Positions 37,143 through 45,817 of a stretch of 64,000 bases of DNA are shown here, in pieces. Positions within the stretch are counted from its first letter, which is position 1. Every line of letters begins with the position of its first letter. This DNA comes from Pseudorhodoferax sp032153935 (GTDB lineage: Bacteria; Pseudomonadota; Gammaproteobacteria; Burkholderiales; Burkholderiaceae_C), in contig NZ_CAXUQL020000001.1 of assembly GCF_964253035.1 (NCBI RefSeq), positions 2,790,001 to 2,854,000 of the forward strand. Reading direction: 5' to 3'. Below the pieces are notes generated by a model, which was not told the DNA's origin, did not search any database, and saw nothing but the letters and a program-made list of their open reading frames with translations. Made by a program: the position numbers and the translations under genes.

Positions 37143-38609
37143 ATGACGATGTCGAGCTTCGCCGGACGACAACTGCGCGTGCAGGCCATGGCCTGGGCCA
37201 TGGCGCTCACCGCAACCCTGGCGCTCGCGCCGCATACGCCGGTCCTGGCGCAGCAGGTGCGCGCGCTGCCGGACTTCACCGACCTGGTCGACCAGGTCGG
37301 TCCCTCGGTGGTGAACATCCGGACGGTCGAGCGCGCGGCCGCGCGTCCGGGCCCGGGTGGCACGGACGAGGAGATGCTGGAGTTCTTCCGCCGTTTCGGC
37401 ATTCCGCTGCCCAACATTCCGCGCCAGGGCCCGCGCCCGCAGCAGCCCGATGGCGAGTCGCAGCCGCGCGGCGTGGGTTCGGGCTTCATCCTGAGCGCCG
37501 ACGGCCTGATCATGACCAACCACCATGTGGTCGACGGCGCGGACGAGGTGCTGGTCACGCTGACCGACAAGCGCGAGTTCAAGGCCAAGCTGATCGGCTC
37601 GGACAAGCGCACCGACGTGGCCGTCGTGAAGATCGAAGCCACGGGCCTGCCGGCCGTCAGGCTGGGCGACGTCAACCGCCTGCGCGTGGGCGAGTGGGTC
37701 ATGGCCATCGGCTCGCCGTTTGGCCTGGAGAACTCGGTGACGGCCGGCATCGTCAGCGCCAAGCAGCGCGACACGGGTGACTACCTGCCCTTCATCCAGA
37801 CCGACGTGGCGATCAACCCCGGCAACTCCGGCGGGCCGCTGATCAACATGCGCGGCGAGGTGGTGGGCATCAACAGCCAGATTTACTCGCGCTCGGGCGG
37901 CTTCATGGGCATCTCGTTCGCGATCCCGATCGACGAGGCCACGCGCGTGAGCGAACAGCTGCGCGCGACCGGCCGCGTTTCGCGCGGCAAGATCGGCGTG
38001 CAGATCGAGCAGGTCACCAAGGACGTGGCCGAGTCCATCGGCCTGGGCAAGCCGCAGGGTGCGCTGGTGCGCAGCGTGGAGCCCGGCTCGCCAGCGGAGA
38101 AGGCCGGCATCGAAGCGGGCGACATCATCACGCGCTTCGAAGGCCGTGTGATCGAACGCTTCGGCGAGCTGCCGCGCCAGGTCGGCAACACCAAGCCCGG
38201 TACCAAGAGCGCCATCACCGTGTTCCGCCGTGGCGCAACCAAGGAGCTCAGCATCCTCGTGGCCGAGATCGAAGCCGAGACGCCGGTTGCCAAGGCCCCG
38301 GCCAAGGAAGAGCGCCCACGCGGTTCCGCCGCAGGCCAGGCCCTGGGCCTGGTGGTCAACGAGGTGCCCGATGCGCAGAAGAAGGAGATGCGCATCAAGG
38401 GCGGCGTGAAGGTCGACGCCGCCACCGAGGGTGCGGCACAGGCCGGCCTGCGTGAGGGCGACGTGATCGTCGCGATCGCCAACACGGAGATCGCGGGCGT
38501 CAAGGACTTCGAGGCCGTGATTGCCAAGGTCGACCGCAGCAAACCAGTGAACGTCCTGTTCCGGCGCGGAGACTGGGCACAGTACGCGCTGATTCGCGCG
38601 CAACGCTGA
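37143..38609 (+). CDS. mucD: DegP/MucD-type periplasmic serine protease (Do family)
   Basis: This 488-residue HtrA protease degrades misfolded envelope proteins. There is a signal peptide (about residues 1-36, ending near PVLAQQ). The trypsin-like domain has the triad His-128 (TNHHVV), Asp-158 (TDVAVV) and Ser-229 (NPGNSGGPL). Two PDZ domains follow (about 290-375 and 395-480). GGAGAGAGG-like purines upstream form the ribosome site. It ends the rpoE-rseA-rseB-mucD module. A GC-rich stem (38630-38643 with 38652-38665) and T-runs follow it. Confidence 0.95.
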   Translation: MTMSSFAGRQLRVQAMAWAMALTATLALAPHTPVLAQQVRALPDFTDLVDQVGPSVVNIRTVERAAARPGPGGTDEEMLEFFRRFGIPLPNIPRQGPRPQQPDGESQPRGVGSGFILSADGLIMTNHHVVDGADEVLVTLTDKREFKAKLIGSDKRTDVAVVKIEATGLPAVRLGDVNRLRVGEWVMAIGSPFGLENSVTAGIVSAKQRDTGDYLPFIQTDVAINPGNSGGPLINMRGEVVGINSQIYSRSGGFMGISFAIPIDEATRVSEQLRATGRVSRGKIGVQIEQVTKDVAESIGLGKPQGALVRSVEPGSPAEKAGIEAGDIITRFEGRVIERFGELPRQVGNTKPGTKSAITVFRRGATKELSILVAEIEAETPVAKAPAKEERPRGSAAGQALGLVVNEVPDAQKKEMRIKGGVKVDAATEGAAQAGLREGDVIVAIANTEIAGVKDFEAVIAKVDRSKPVNVLFRRGDWAQYALIRAQR

Positions 38610-38909
38610 GCGGATTGCCGCTGATAAAGGCCCCAATCTCTGCTCAGGTTTGCAGGGAATGGGGCTGGCAATGGTGGCGCCGATGCGACTCTCTGCTGTT
38701 TTTTTTAACAGTATTTTTTTTCTGACTTGGAAGTTAGCGCCCGCCAGCTTTTTCAGGCCATCAAGCGGTTTGGATAGAATCAAGCGTGCAATGTTGGCGG
38801 ACTGGGCATATTGAACCGTTTGCCAATCCACGATGCGGGATGCCAACAGGCAACCACCCGGCGATCCACAGGGCGCCCACAAGTTGTCCAGAGCCCTATT
38901 CAGGAATCC

Positions 38910-38918
38910 TGTGGATAA
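38910..38918 (-). other. Single consensus DnaA-box sequence
   Basis: TGTGGATAA (TTATCCACA on the minus strand) matches the consensus DnaA box exactly. Related near-matches (GATCCACAG at about 38861, GTTGTCCAG at about 38884) lie just upstream. One exact box in AT-richer DNA is not an origin by itself; it could regulate lepA or be chance. Confidence 0.3.
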
Positions 38919-39045
38919 GTTGTAGATAAAATGCTTGTTGTGACCCTGCAACGACCCCTTGGACCAGTTCCCTCGGCTATGCAGTTCAGCCTTTTTGCCT
39001 ACAATGAAGTTCCAACTATCGCAGTTGCCAAAGATTGTTGGTTCT

Positions 39046-39080
39046 GGGCGCGTCGTTGATCGACGCGCCCTTTTTCTTTT
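39046..39080 (+). terminator. Intrinsic terminator just upstream of lepA
   Basis: GGGCGCGTCG-TTGAT-CGACGCGCCC is a perfect 10-base stem followed by TTTTTCTTTT. It ends 40 bases before the lepA start codon and faces lepA. It must therefore end either a mucD readthrough transcript, a small RNA starting near 39012, or an attenuated lepA leader. Confidence 0.93.
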
Positions 39081-39120
39081 TGTGCGCCCTCTAAATTCAA
39101 TTACTTAAAGCTTCCCGTTG

Positions 39121-40929
39121 ATGCAGCACATCAGAAATTTTTCGATCATCGCGCACATCGACCATGGCAAATCGACGCTCGCAGACCGCCTGATCCAACG
39201 CTGCGGCGGCCTCGCGGAGCGCGAGATGGAAGCCCAGGTGCTCGACTCGATGGACATCGAAAAAGAGCGTGGGATAACTATCAAGGCACAGACGGCGGCA
39301 TTGAAGTACACCGCGCGTGACGGCAAGGTCTACAACCTCAATCTGATCGACACGCCGGGCCACGTGGACTTTTCCTACGAGGTGAGTCGCTCGCTGTCTG
39401 CATGCGAAGGTGCGCTGCTCGTGGTGGACGCGTCGCAGGGCGTCGAAGCACAGACCGTGGCCAACTGCTACACCGCGCTGGACCTCGGTGTGGAGGTGCT
39501 GCCGGTGCTCAACAAGATCGACCTGCCCAACGCCGATCTGGACAACGCGCGCGCCGAGATCGAAGACGTGATCGGCATCGACGCCACCGATGCGATTGCC
39601 TGCTCGGCCAAGACCGGCGTCGGCATCGACGAGATCCTCGAGGCCGTGGTCGCCCATGTGCCCGCGCCCAAGGGCAATCCTGACGCGCCGCTGCGCGCGA
39701 TGATCATCGACAGCTGGTTCGATTCGTACGTCGGCGTCGTCATGCTGGTGCGCGTGGTCGACGGCCGCCTGGTCAAGGGCGAACGCTTCAAGATGATGGC
39801 CTCGGGCGCGGCCTACAACGCCGACAACCTAGGCGTCTTCACACCGGCCAACGAGCCGCGTCCTGCGCTCGAAGCGGGCGAGGTGGGCTACATCATCGCG
39901 GGCATCAAGGAGTTGCAGGCCGCCAAGGTCGGCGACACCGTCACGCTCGAGAAGAAGCTGCCCAACAACCTCGGCCCTGCCGAGGAGCCGCTGCCGGGCT
40001 TCAAGGAGATCCAGCCGCAGGTCTTCGCCGGCCTGTACCCGACCGAAGCCAGCGAGTACGACTCGCTGCGCGATGCGCTCGAGAAGCTCAAGCTCAACGA
40101 TGCCTCGCTGCACTACGAGCCCGAGGTCAGCCAGGCGCTGGGCTTCGGCTTCCGCTGCGGCTTCCTGGGCCTCCTGCACATGGAGATCGTGCAGGAGCGG
40201 CTCGAGCGCGAGTTCGACCAGGACCTGATCACGACCGCGCCCAGCGTGGTCTATCAGGTCATGAAGAACGACGGCGAAGTGATCATGGTCGAGAACCCGT
40301 CCAAGATGCCCGACATCGGCAAGACGGCAGAGATCCGCGAGCCCATCGTCACCGTGCACCTGTACATGCCGCAGGAGTACGTGGGTGTGGTCATGACGCT
40401 GGCCAACCAGAAGCGCGGCGTGCAGATGAACATGGCCTACAAGGGCCGCCAGGTGGTGCTGACCTACGAGATGCCGCTCGGCGAGATCGTGCTGGACTTT
40501 TTCGACAAGCTCAAATCCGTGAGCCGCGGCTACGCGTCCATGGACTATGAGTTCAAGGAGTACCGCGCCTCCGACGTGGTCAAGGTCGACATCCTGCTCA
40601 ACGGCGAGAAGGTCGACGCGCTGTCCATCATCGTGCACCGCAGCCAGTCGCAGTACCGTGGCCGCGCCGTGGTGGCCAAGATGCGCGAGATCATTTCGCG
40701 CCAGATGTACGACGTGGCGATCCAGGCTGCCATCGGGGCCAACATCATCGCGCGTGAGACAATCAAGGCTTTGCGCAAGAACGTCCTGGCCAAGTGCTAC
40801 GGCGGCGATATTTCCCGCAAGCGCAAGCTCCTCGAAAAACAAAAGGCTGGCAAGAAACGCATGAAGCAGATTGGCTCGGTGGAAGTTCCTCAGGAGGCCT
40901 TCCTGGCCATTTTGCAGGTGGAAGACTGA
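39121..40929 (+). CDS. lepA: Elongation factor 4 (LepA)
   Basis: LepA is a ribosome-associated translational GTPase. The protein has 602 residues, the normal length. G motifs are AHIDHGKST (G1, residues 11-19), GITIKAQ (G2), DTPGHVDF (G3), NKID (G4) and SAKTG (G5). The EF-G-like domains follow, with the LepA-specific C-terminal domain (GGDISRKRKLLEKQKAGKKRMK) at the end. The ATG at 39121 is chosen over an adjacent upstream TTG. The stop overlaps the lepB start (TGATG), the classical lepA-lepB operon. Confidence 0.97.
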   Translation: MQHIRNFSIIAHIDHGKSTLADRLIQRCGGLAEREMEAQVLDSMDIEKERGITIKAQTAALKYTARDGKVYNLNLIDTPGHVDFSYEVSRSLSACEGALLVVDASQGVEAQTVANCYTALDLGVEVLPVLNKIDLPNADLDNARAEIEDVIGIDATDAIACSAKTGVGIDEILEAVVAHVPAPKGNPDAPLRAMIIDSWFDSYVGVVMLVRVVDGRLVKGERFKMMASGAAYNADNLGVFTPANEPRPALEAGEVGYIIAGIKELQAAKVGDTVTLEKKLPNNLGPAEEPLPGFKEIQPQVFAGLYPTEASEYDSLRDALEKLKLNDASLHYEPEVSQALGFGFRCGFLGLLHMEIVQERLEREFDQDLITTAPSVVYQVMKNDGEVIMVENPSKMPDIGKTAEIREPIVTVHLYMPQEYVGVVMTLANQKRGVQMNMAYKGRQVVLTYEMPLGEIVLDFFDKLKSVSRGYASMDYEFKEYRASDVVKVDILLNGEKVDALSIIVHRSQSQYRGRAVVAKMREIISRQMYDVAIQAAIGANIIARETIKALRKNVLAKCYGGDISRKRKLLEKQKAGKKRMKQIGSVEVPQEAFLAILQVED

Positions 40930-41897
40930 TGCCGGTCATCACTGCCGCCATCCTCGCCGGCTTCGTGGCCTACGCGGGGGCCTGGTACCTTGGGCGCCTC
41001 GAAGGCAACTTCGCACTGTTGCTGTTCCTCGCAACCTTCGTGACCGGCCTGTACTGGCTCGCCGAGCGCTTCTATTTCCTGCCACGACGACGCAAGGCTG
41101 TGGCGGTACTCGAGCAGCAGACTGCGCAACGCAAGCAGGACCTGGCCGCCAAAGGCATCACCCAGGTCGACAACGTGGACCTGGCCGAGGCCAAGAGCCG
41201 TCTGCTGATGCAGCCCTGGTGGCTGGACTGGACCGCCGGCCTGTTCCCGGTGATCCTGGTGGTGTTCCTGCTGCGCTCCTTCCTGTTCGAACCGTTCAAG
41301 ATCCCCTCGGGCTCGATGATCCCGACGCTGCTCGTGGGCGACCTGATCCTGGTCAACAAGTACCACTACGGCGTGCGCCTGCCGGTCATCAACACCAAGA
41401 TCACCGAAGGCAATCCGCTGCAGCGCGGCGACGTGGTGGTGTTCCGCTACCCGCCCAAGCCCAGCCTGGACTACATCAAGCGCGTGGTCGGCGTGCCTGG
41501 CGACGAAGTGGCCTATCTCAACAAGCGCCTGACCGTGAACGGTCAGCCCGTGCCCACCAGTTCCGTGCCCGAGTTCTTCGACCAGGACGCGATGCGTTAC
41601 TTCAAGCAGTACGAGGAAAAGCTCGGCGACAAACCGCACCGCCTGCTGATCGACGATGATCGCCCCGCCTTCATCCCCGGCGTGGAGAACTTCGCCGGCA
41701 AGGACCAGTGCCGCTACAGTGTCGAGGGTGTGGTCTGCAAGGTGCCCGAGGGCAACTACTTCATGATGGGCGACAACCGCGACAACTCGCTGGACTCGCG
41801 CTATTGGGGCTTCGTGCCGGACGCCAACATCGTCGGCAAGGCTTTCTTCATCTGGATGAACTTCGGCAGTTTCGGGCGCATCGGCGCCTTCAATTGA
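40929..41897 (+). CDS. lepB: Signal peptidase I
   Basis: LepB cleaves signal peptides of secreted proteins at the outer face of the inner membrane. The protein has 322 residues, with two N-terminal membrane segments (about 1-22 and 27-46), a cytoplasmic basic stretch and a third helix at about 100-118. The catalytic Ser-129 lies in IPSGSM and Lys-184 in YIKRVVGVPGD. The box GDNRDNSLDSRYWGFVP is near the end. It overlaps lepA by one base and is followed closely by a DUF4845 gene. Confidence 0.96.
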   Translation: MPVITAAILAGFVAYAGAWYLGRLEGNFALLLFLATFVTGLYWLAERFYFLPRRRKAVAVLEQQTAQRKQDLAAKGITQVDNVDLAEAKSRLLMQPWWLDWTAGLFPVILVVFLLRSFLFEPFKIPSGSMIPTLLVGDLILVNKYHYGVRLPVINTKITEGNPLQRGDVVVFRYPPKPSLDYIKRVVGVPGDEVAYLNKRLTVNGQPVPTSSVPEFFDQDAMRYFKQYEEKLGDKPHRLLIDDDRPAFIPGVENFAGKDQCRYSVEGVVCKVPEGNYFMMGDNRDNSLDSRYWGFVPDANIVGKAFFIWMNFGSFGRIGAFN

Positions 41898-41908
41898 GGA
41901 GGCGGACA

Positions 41909-42277
41909 GTGCGGACTCTTTCGCAGCATCGGCGTCTGGGTGGCCGGCAGACCGGCCTGAGCTTTTTCGGCGTGGTCATCCTCGGCGCCATTGTGGTGTT
42001 CTGTTTCGTGGTCGGCGCCAAGGTCGTACCGACCGTGGTGGAGTACCAGGCCATCCGCAAGGCGGCCGACCGCGCCGCCGCGGGTACCACCGTGGCCGAA
42101 GTGCGTTCGCTGTTCGACCGTTCCGCAGCCGTGGACGACATCTCGTCCATCAAGGGCACGGACCTTAACATCAGCAAAGAAGGCGAGAAGGTCGTCGTGT
42201 CCTTCGCCTACAACAAGGAGATCGAGCTCTTCGGCCCGGCCTACCTGCTGCTCAAGTACCAGGGCCGGTCCCGCTAG
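41909..42277 (+). CDS. DUF4845 membrane-anchored protein
   Basis: This 122-residue protein starts at GTG 41909, preceded by a GAGGAGG-type ribosome site. It has the N-terminal TGLSFFGVVILGAIVVFCFVV helix (about residues 16-36), then AKVVPTVVEYQAIRKA and a soluble domain with ISSIKGTDLNI and EIELFGPAYLLLKYQG. This is the DUF4845 pattern commonly found between lepB and rnc in beta/gammaproteobacteria. The Gly-Leu-Ser-Phe N-terminus recalls a pilin-like leader, but no function is established. Confidence 0.88.
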   Translation: MRTLSQHRRLGGRQTGLSFFGVVILGAIVVFCFVVGAKVVPTVVEYQAIRKAADRAAAGTTVAEVRSLFDRSAAVDDISSIKGTDLNISKEGEKVVVSFAYNKEIELFGPAYLLLKYQGRSR

Positions 42278-42286
42278 TGTTTCCGC

Positions 42287-42970
42287 GTGAATCCTGACCT
42301 CGCGGCGCTGCAGCAGCGCCTGCACTACCGCTTCTCCGACGAACGCCTGCTGCTGCGCGCCGTCACCCATCGCAGTTTTTCGGCCGACCACAACGAGCGC
42401 CTGGAGTTCCTGGGCGATTCGGTGCTGAACCTGTCCATCTCCGGCCTGCTGTACCAACGCCTGGCCGACCTGCCCGAAGGCGACCTCTCGCGCGTGCGTG
42501 CCAACCTGGTCAAGCAGGACACGCTGCACGGCATCGCCGTCGGCCTGGACCTGGCGGCGGTGTTGCGTCTGGGCGAGGGCGAGGCGCGCTCGGGCGGCTT
42601 CAAGCGGCCGTCCATCCTGGCCGATGCGCTGGAAGCCGTGATCGGCGCCACCTACCTGGACGGCGGTTTCGCCGCGGGCGAGGCCCTGGTGCAGCGCCTG
42701 TTCGCCAAGGTCACCATCAACCCGCAGATGCAGGCCATCGGCAAGGATCCGAAAACGGCCTTGCAGGAGTGGCTGCAAGGCCGCAAGATGAAGCTGCCGG
42801 CCTACACCGTGGTCAGCATCCTGGGCGCGGCCCACAGCCAGACCTTCGACGTGGAGTGCGCCATCGAGGAGATGGGCCTGCGCGAACGCGGCATCGGCGG
42901 TTCGCGCCGTGCCGGCGAACAGGCCGCCGCCACCGCCATGCTGGCCAAACTGAAAGTGAGCAAGCCATGA
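42287..42970 (+). CDS. rnc: Ribonuclease III
   Basis: RNase III cleaves double-stranded RNA in rRNA maturation and mRNA control. The protein has 227 residues with a GTG start at 42287. The signature NERLEFLGDSVLNL lies at about residues 37-50, the second acidic site in ADALEAVIGATYLDGG, and the C-terminal dsRNA-binding domain (about 155-225) has KTALQEWLQGRKMKLPAY and GGSRRAGEQAAATAML. The stop overlaps the era start (ATGA), the conserved rnc-era pair. Confidence 0.96.
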   Translation: MNPDLAALQQRLHYRFSDERLLLRAVTHRSFSADHNERLEFLGDSVLNLSISGLLYQRLADLPEGDLSRVRANLVKQDTLHGIAVGLDLAAVLRLGEGEARSGGFKRPSILADALEAVIGATYLDGGFAAGEALVQRLFAKVTINPQMQAIGKDPKTALQEWLQGRKMKLPAYTVVSILGAAHSQTFDVECAIEEMGLRERGIGGSRRAGEQAAATAMLAKLKVSKP

Positions 42971-43920
42971 GCGAAGAAGCCAATCCCCCCCTGCCGGAGA
43001 TCCCGCCGGTGCCGGGCGCCGAGGGCCAGCGCTGCGGCCTGATCGCCATCGTCGGCAAGCCCAACGTGGGCAAGTCCACGCTGCTCAATGCGCTGGTCGG
43101 CCAGAAGATCAGCATCACCTCGCGCAAGGCGCAGACCACGCGCCACCGCATCACCGGCATGCGCACGCGCGGCGCTACGCAGTTCGTGTTCGTCGACACG
43201 CCGGGTTTCCAGACCCGGCACGACAACGCGCTGAACCGCTCGCTGAACAAGACCGTGCTGGGCGCGGTCGGCGATGTGGACCTGGTGCTGTTCGTGGTCG
43301 AGGCCGGCAGCTTCACGCTGGCCGATGCCAAGGTGCTCTCGCTGCTCAAGGAGGGCACGCCCGTGGTGCTGCTGGCCAACAAGCTGGACAACGTGCACCG
43401 GCGTGCCGAGATCGCGCCCTGGCTCAAGTCCATGCAGGAGCGCCACGCGTTCGCCGAGTTCGTGCCCATGTCGGCCAAGAACGCCAAGGACATCGAGCGC
43501 CTGTTCGGCATCTGCGAGAAGTACCTGCCCGAGCAGGCCTGGTTCTACGCCGAGGACGAACTGACCGACCGCAGCGAGAAGTTCCTCGTCACCGAGACCG
43601 TGCGCGAGAAGCTGTTCCGCCTGACCGGCGACGAGCTGCCCTACACCTCGACCGTCATCATCGACCAGTACAGCGAGGAGCCCGGCCGCGGCCCGAACAA
43701 GCGCCTGGTGCGCATTGCCGCCACCATCGTGGTCGAGCGCGACGGCCACAAGGCCATGGTGATCGGCGACAAGGGCGAGCGCATCAAGCGCATCGGCACC
43801 GAGACGCGTGTCGAGCTCGAGAAGCTCATGGACGCCAAGGTCTTCCTCGAGCTGTGGGTCAAGGTGCGCTCGGGCTGGGCCGACGACGAAGCGCGCGTGC
43901 GCTCGTTCGGTTACGAGTGA
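42967..43920 (+). CDS. era: GTPase Era
   Basis: Era is an essential GTPase that binds 16S rRNA during 30S assembly. The protein has 317 residues with a Pro-rich lead of about 20. G motifs are GKPNVGKST, the TTRHRITG switch, DTPGFQT and NKLD, and a SAKN motif follows. The C-terminal KH domain has VIIDQYSEE, GHKAMVIGDKGERIKRIG and FLELWVKVRSGW. It overlaps rnc by 4 bases, and recO follows within 5 bases. Confidence 0.97.
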   Translation: MSEEANPPLPEIPPVPGAEGQRCGLIAIVGKPNVGKSTLLNALVGQKISITSRKAQTTRHRITGMRTRGATQFVFVDTPGFQTRHDNALNRSLNKTVLGAVGDVDLVLFVVEAGSFTLADAKVLSLLKEGTPVVLLANKLDNVHRRAEIAPWLKSMQERHAFAEFVPMSAKNAKDIERLFGICEKYLPEQAWFYAEDELTDRSEKFLVTETVREKLFRLTGDELPYTSTVIIDQYSEEPGRGPNKRLVRIAATIVVERDGHKAMVIGDKGERIKRIGTETRVELEKLMDAKVFLELWVKVRSGWADDEARVRSFGYE

Positions 43921-43924
43921 GCAT

Positions 43925-44674
43925 GTGGCCGTCCGACGGGTTCTCGACGAGCCGGCCTATGTGCTGCACCGCTACGACTGGAGCGAGTCCAGCCTGATCC
44001 TGGACGTGTTCACGCGCCGCCATGGGCGCGTGGCGCTGGTGGCCAAGGGGGCCAAGCGGCCCAGTTCGAGCTTTCGCCCCGTGCTGCTGCCTTTGCAGGC
44101 GCTGCGCCTGGCCTTCGGTGGCGACGGCGAGATCCGCACGCTCAAGGGCGCGGAATGGGGCGGCGGCCACGTCATGCCGACCGGTGACGCACTGCTGGCC
44201 GGCTACTACCTCAACGAGCTGCTGCAGCGCCTGCTGGCGCGCGAGGACGCGCACCCCGAACTGTTCGATGCCTATGGCCAAGCGGTCGCGCTGCTGGCCT
44301 CTGAGCACGGCGAGGCCTTGCAGCCCGTGCTGCGCAGCTTCGAGCTGCTGCTGCTGCGCGAGACCGGCGTGCTGCCGGCGCTGGATCTGCAGACCGCCAC
44401 ACTGGCGCCGCTCGAGCAGGACACCCAGTACACGCTGGTGCCCGAAGGTGGCCTGCGCGAGCGCCATGGCGACGACCGGGCCGGCCTGGCGGGCGCGCAA
44501 TGGGTTTCTCTGCACGAGGCCATGCAGGACGTCGCGCCCTTCATGGCCACGCTGCACGCGGGCGCCCACTTGGCATCCGCGCTCAAGCCGCAGCTGCGCA
44601 CCCTGCTGCACTACCATTGCGGTGGCACCCCGCTGCACACCCGGCAGCTGATGATGGACCTGCAAGCCCTATGA
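43925..44674 (+). CDS. recO: DNA repair protein RecO
   Basis: RecO loads RecA onto single-stranded DNA in RecFOR recombination. The protein has 249 residues from GTG 43925, 4 bases after era. The N-terminal OB-fold has AYVLHRYDWSESSLILDVFTRRHGRVALVAKGAKRPSS, the conserved RecO wording, followed by the helical domain with YYLNELLQRLLAREDAHPELFDAY. No zinc-cysteine cluster is evident, as in many proteobacterial forms. The stop overlaps pdxJ (ATGA). Confidence 0.94.
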   Translation: MAVRRVLDEPAYVLHRYDWSESSLILDVFTRRHGRVALVAKGAKRPSSSFRPVLLPLQALRLAFGGDGEIRTLKGAEWGGGHVMPTGDALLAGYYLNELLQRLLAREDAHPELFDAYGQAVALLASEHGEALQPVLRSFELLLLRETGVLPALDLQTATLAPLEQDTQYTLVPEGGLRERHGDDRAGLAGAQWVSLHEAMQDVAPFMATLHAGAHLASALKPQLRTLLHYHCGGTPLHTRQLMMDLQAL

Positions 44675-45426
44675 CCTCCCACCCTTCCGCGCGCTGCGCG
44701 CTGTCCGTCAACGTCAACAAGGTTGCGCTGGTGCGCAACACACGGCACCTGGGCATTCCCAGCGTGCTGCGCGCGGCCGAGCTGTGCCTGCAGGCCGGCG
44801 CCCAGGGCATCACCGTGCACCCACGGCCCGATGCGCGCCATATCCGCGCGGACGACGTGCACGCACTGGCCGCGCTGATGCAGGCCTGGCCCGACCGCGA
44901 ATACAACATCGAGGGCAACCCCTTCCAGAATCTCATGGACTTCGTGCGCGCCGTGCGGCCCGCGCAGTGCACCTTCGTGCCCGATGGCGAAGACCAGTTC
45001 ACGAGCGACCATGGCTGGGACCTGGCCAAGGACGGCGAACGCCTGCGCCCGCTGATTGCCGAAGCCCAGGCCCTGGGCGTGCGCGTGAGCCTGTTCATGG
45101 ACCCGGAGCCGGGCGCCATGGCCGCGGCGCGTGCCGTCGGAGCCGACCGCGTGGAGCTCTACACCGAGCCCTATGCCGCGGCCTTCGGTGGCCCGCGCCA
45201 GGCGGAGGTGCTGCAGGCCTTCGCCCAGTCCGCCAAGGCGGCCGCCGCAGCCGGCCTGGGCGTCAACGCCGGCCACGACCTCAACCGCGACAACCTCACG
45301 CCCTTCCTGGCGGCCTGCCCGGCCGTGCAGGAGGTCTCCATCGGCCATGCGCTGGTCGCCGACGCGCTGGAACTGGGCTACAGCGAAGCCGTGCGCGCCT
45401 ACCTGGCCTGCATAGCAGCCGCATGA
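44671..45426 (+). CDS. pdxJ: Pyridoxine 5'-phosphate synthase
   Basis: PdxJ condenses 1-deoxyxylulose 5-phosphate with 3-amino-2-oxopropyl phosphate to give pyridoxine 5'-phosphate. This 251-residue TIM barrel has LSVNVNKVALVRNTR, GITVHPRPDARHI, the NIEGNP segment, FVPDGEDQFTSDHGW and GLGVNAGHDLN. Overlapping ATGA junctions link it to recO upstream and acpS downstream, the same recO-pdxJ-acpS order as E. coli. Confidence 0.97.
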   Translation: MTSHPSARCALSVNVNKVALVRNTRHLGIPSVLRAAELCLQAGAQGITVHPRPDARHIRADDVHALAALMQAWPDREYNIEGNPFQNLMDFVRAVRPAQCTFVPDGEDQFTSDHGWDLAKDGERLRPLIAEAQALGVRVSLFMDPEPGAMAAARAVGADRVELYTEPYAAAFGGPRQAEVLQAFAQSAKAAAAAGLGVNAGHDLNRDNLTPFLAACPAVQEVSIGHALVADALELGYSEAVRAYLACIAAA

Positions 45427-45815
45427 TCCACGGTCTGGGCACCGACATCTGCGACGTGCGGCGCATCCGCGAGAGCGTGGAGCGCCATGGCGAGCGCTTC
45501 GCCGAGAAGGTGCTCAGCGAGGCCGAACTGGCCGTCTACCGCCGCCGCAGCGCACGCTGGCCCGACCGCGGCCTGCGCTACCTGGCCACGCGCTTCTCGG
45601 CCAAGGAGGCCTTCAGCAAGGCCATTGGCCTGGGCATGCGCATGCCTATGACCTGGCGCACCTGCGAGATCGCCAACCTGCCAAGCGGCCAGCCCGTCAT
45701 CGTGCTGCACGGCGTACTCAAGACCTGGTTCGAGGCGCAGGGCCTGACGGCACACGTCACGCTGACCGACGAGACCGACTACGCGGCGAGCTTTGTCGTC
45801 GTGGAAAAAAACTGA
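45423..45815 (+). CDS. acpS: Holo-[acyl-carrier-protein] synthase
   Basis: AcpS transfers 4'-phosphopantetheine from CoA to the serine of ACP. The protein has 130 residues. The magnesium-binding aspartate lies in GLGTDICDVRRI (Asp-8), and the second motif is RYLATRFSAKEAFSKAIGLGM. The start overlaps the pdxJ stop. nagZ follows after 2 bases. Confidence 0.96.
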   Translation: MIHGLGTDICDVRRIRESVERHGERFAEKVLSEAELAVYRRRSARWPDRGLRYLATRFSAKEAFSKAIGLGMRMPMTWRTCEIANLPSGQPVIVLHGVLKTWFEAQGLTAHVTLTDETDYAASFVVVEKN

Positions 45816-45817
45816 AG

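Larger units (their letters stand above)
38610..39117. promoter_or_regulatory. 508-base gap between mucD and lepA: hairpins, T-runs, possible small RNA
   Basis: No credible gene is present. After mucD there is a 14-base stem with two mismatches (38630-38643 with 38652-38665), not followed by T residues. A weak CTGTT-T6-AACAG stem follows, leading into eight T residues (38696-38721), a likely end of the mucD transcript. The middle is AT-richer than its surroundings and contains a DnaA-box match. The last 120 bases hold a TACAAT -10-like element (39000-39005) and then a strong intrinsic terminator at 39046-39080, before lepA begins at 39121. Confidence 0.5.

Noticed and set aside
36942..38951. 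Minus-strand frame of 669 codons opposite mucD
   Set aside because: His/Ala/Leu-rich shadow of the mucD gene; mucD has the complete protease triad and PDZ domains.
38610..39117. Possible replication origin
   Set aside because: Only one exact DnaA box is present, and none of the usual origin neighbours (dnaA, dnaN, parAB, gidA) are in the window.
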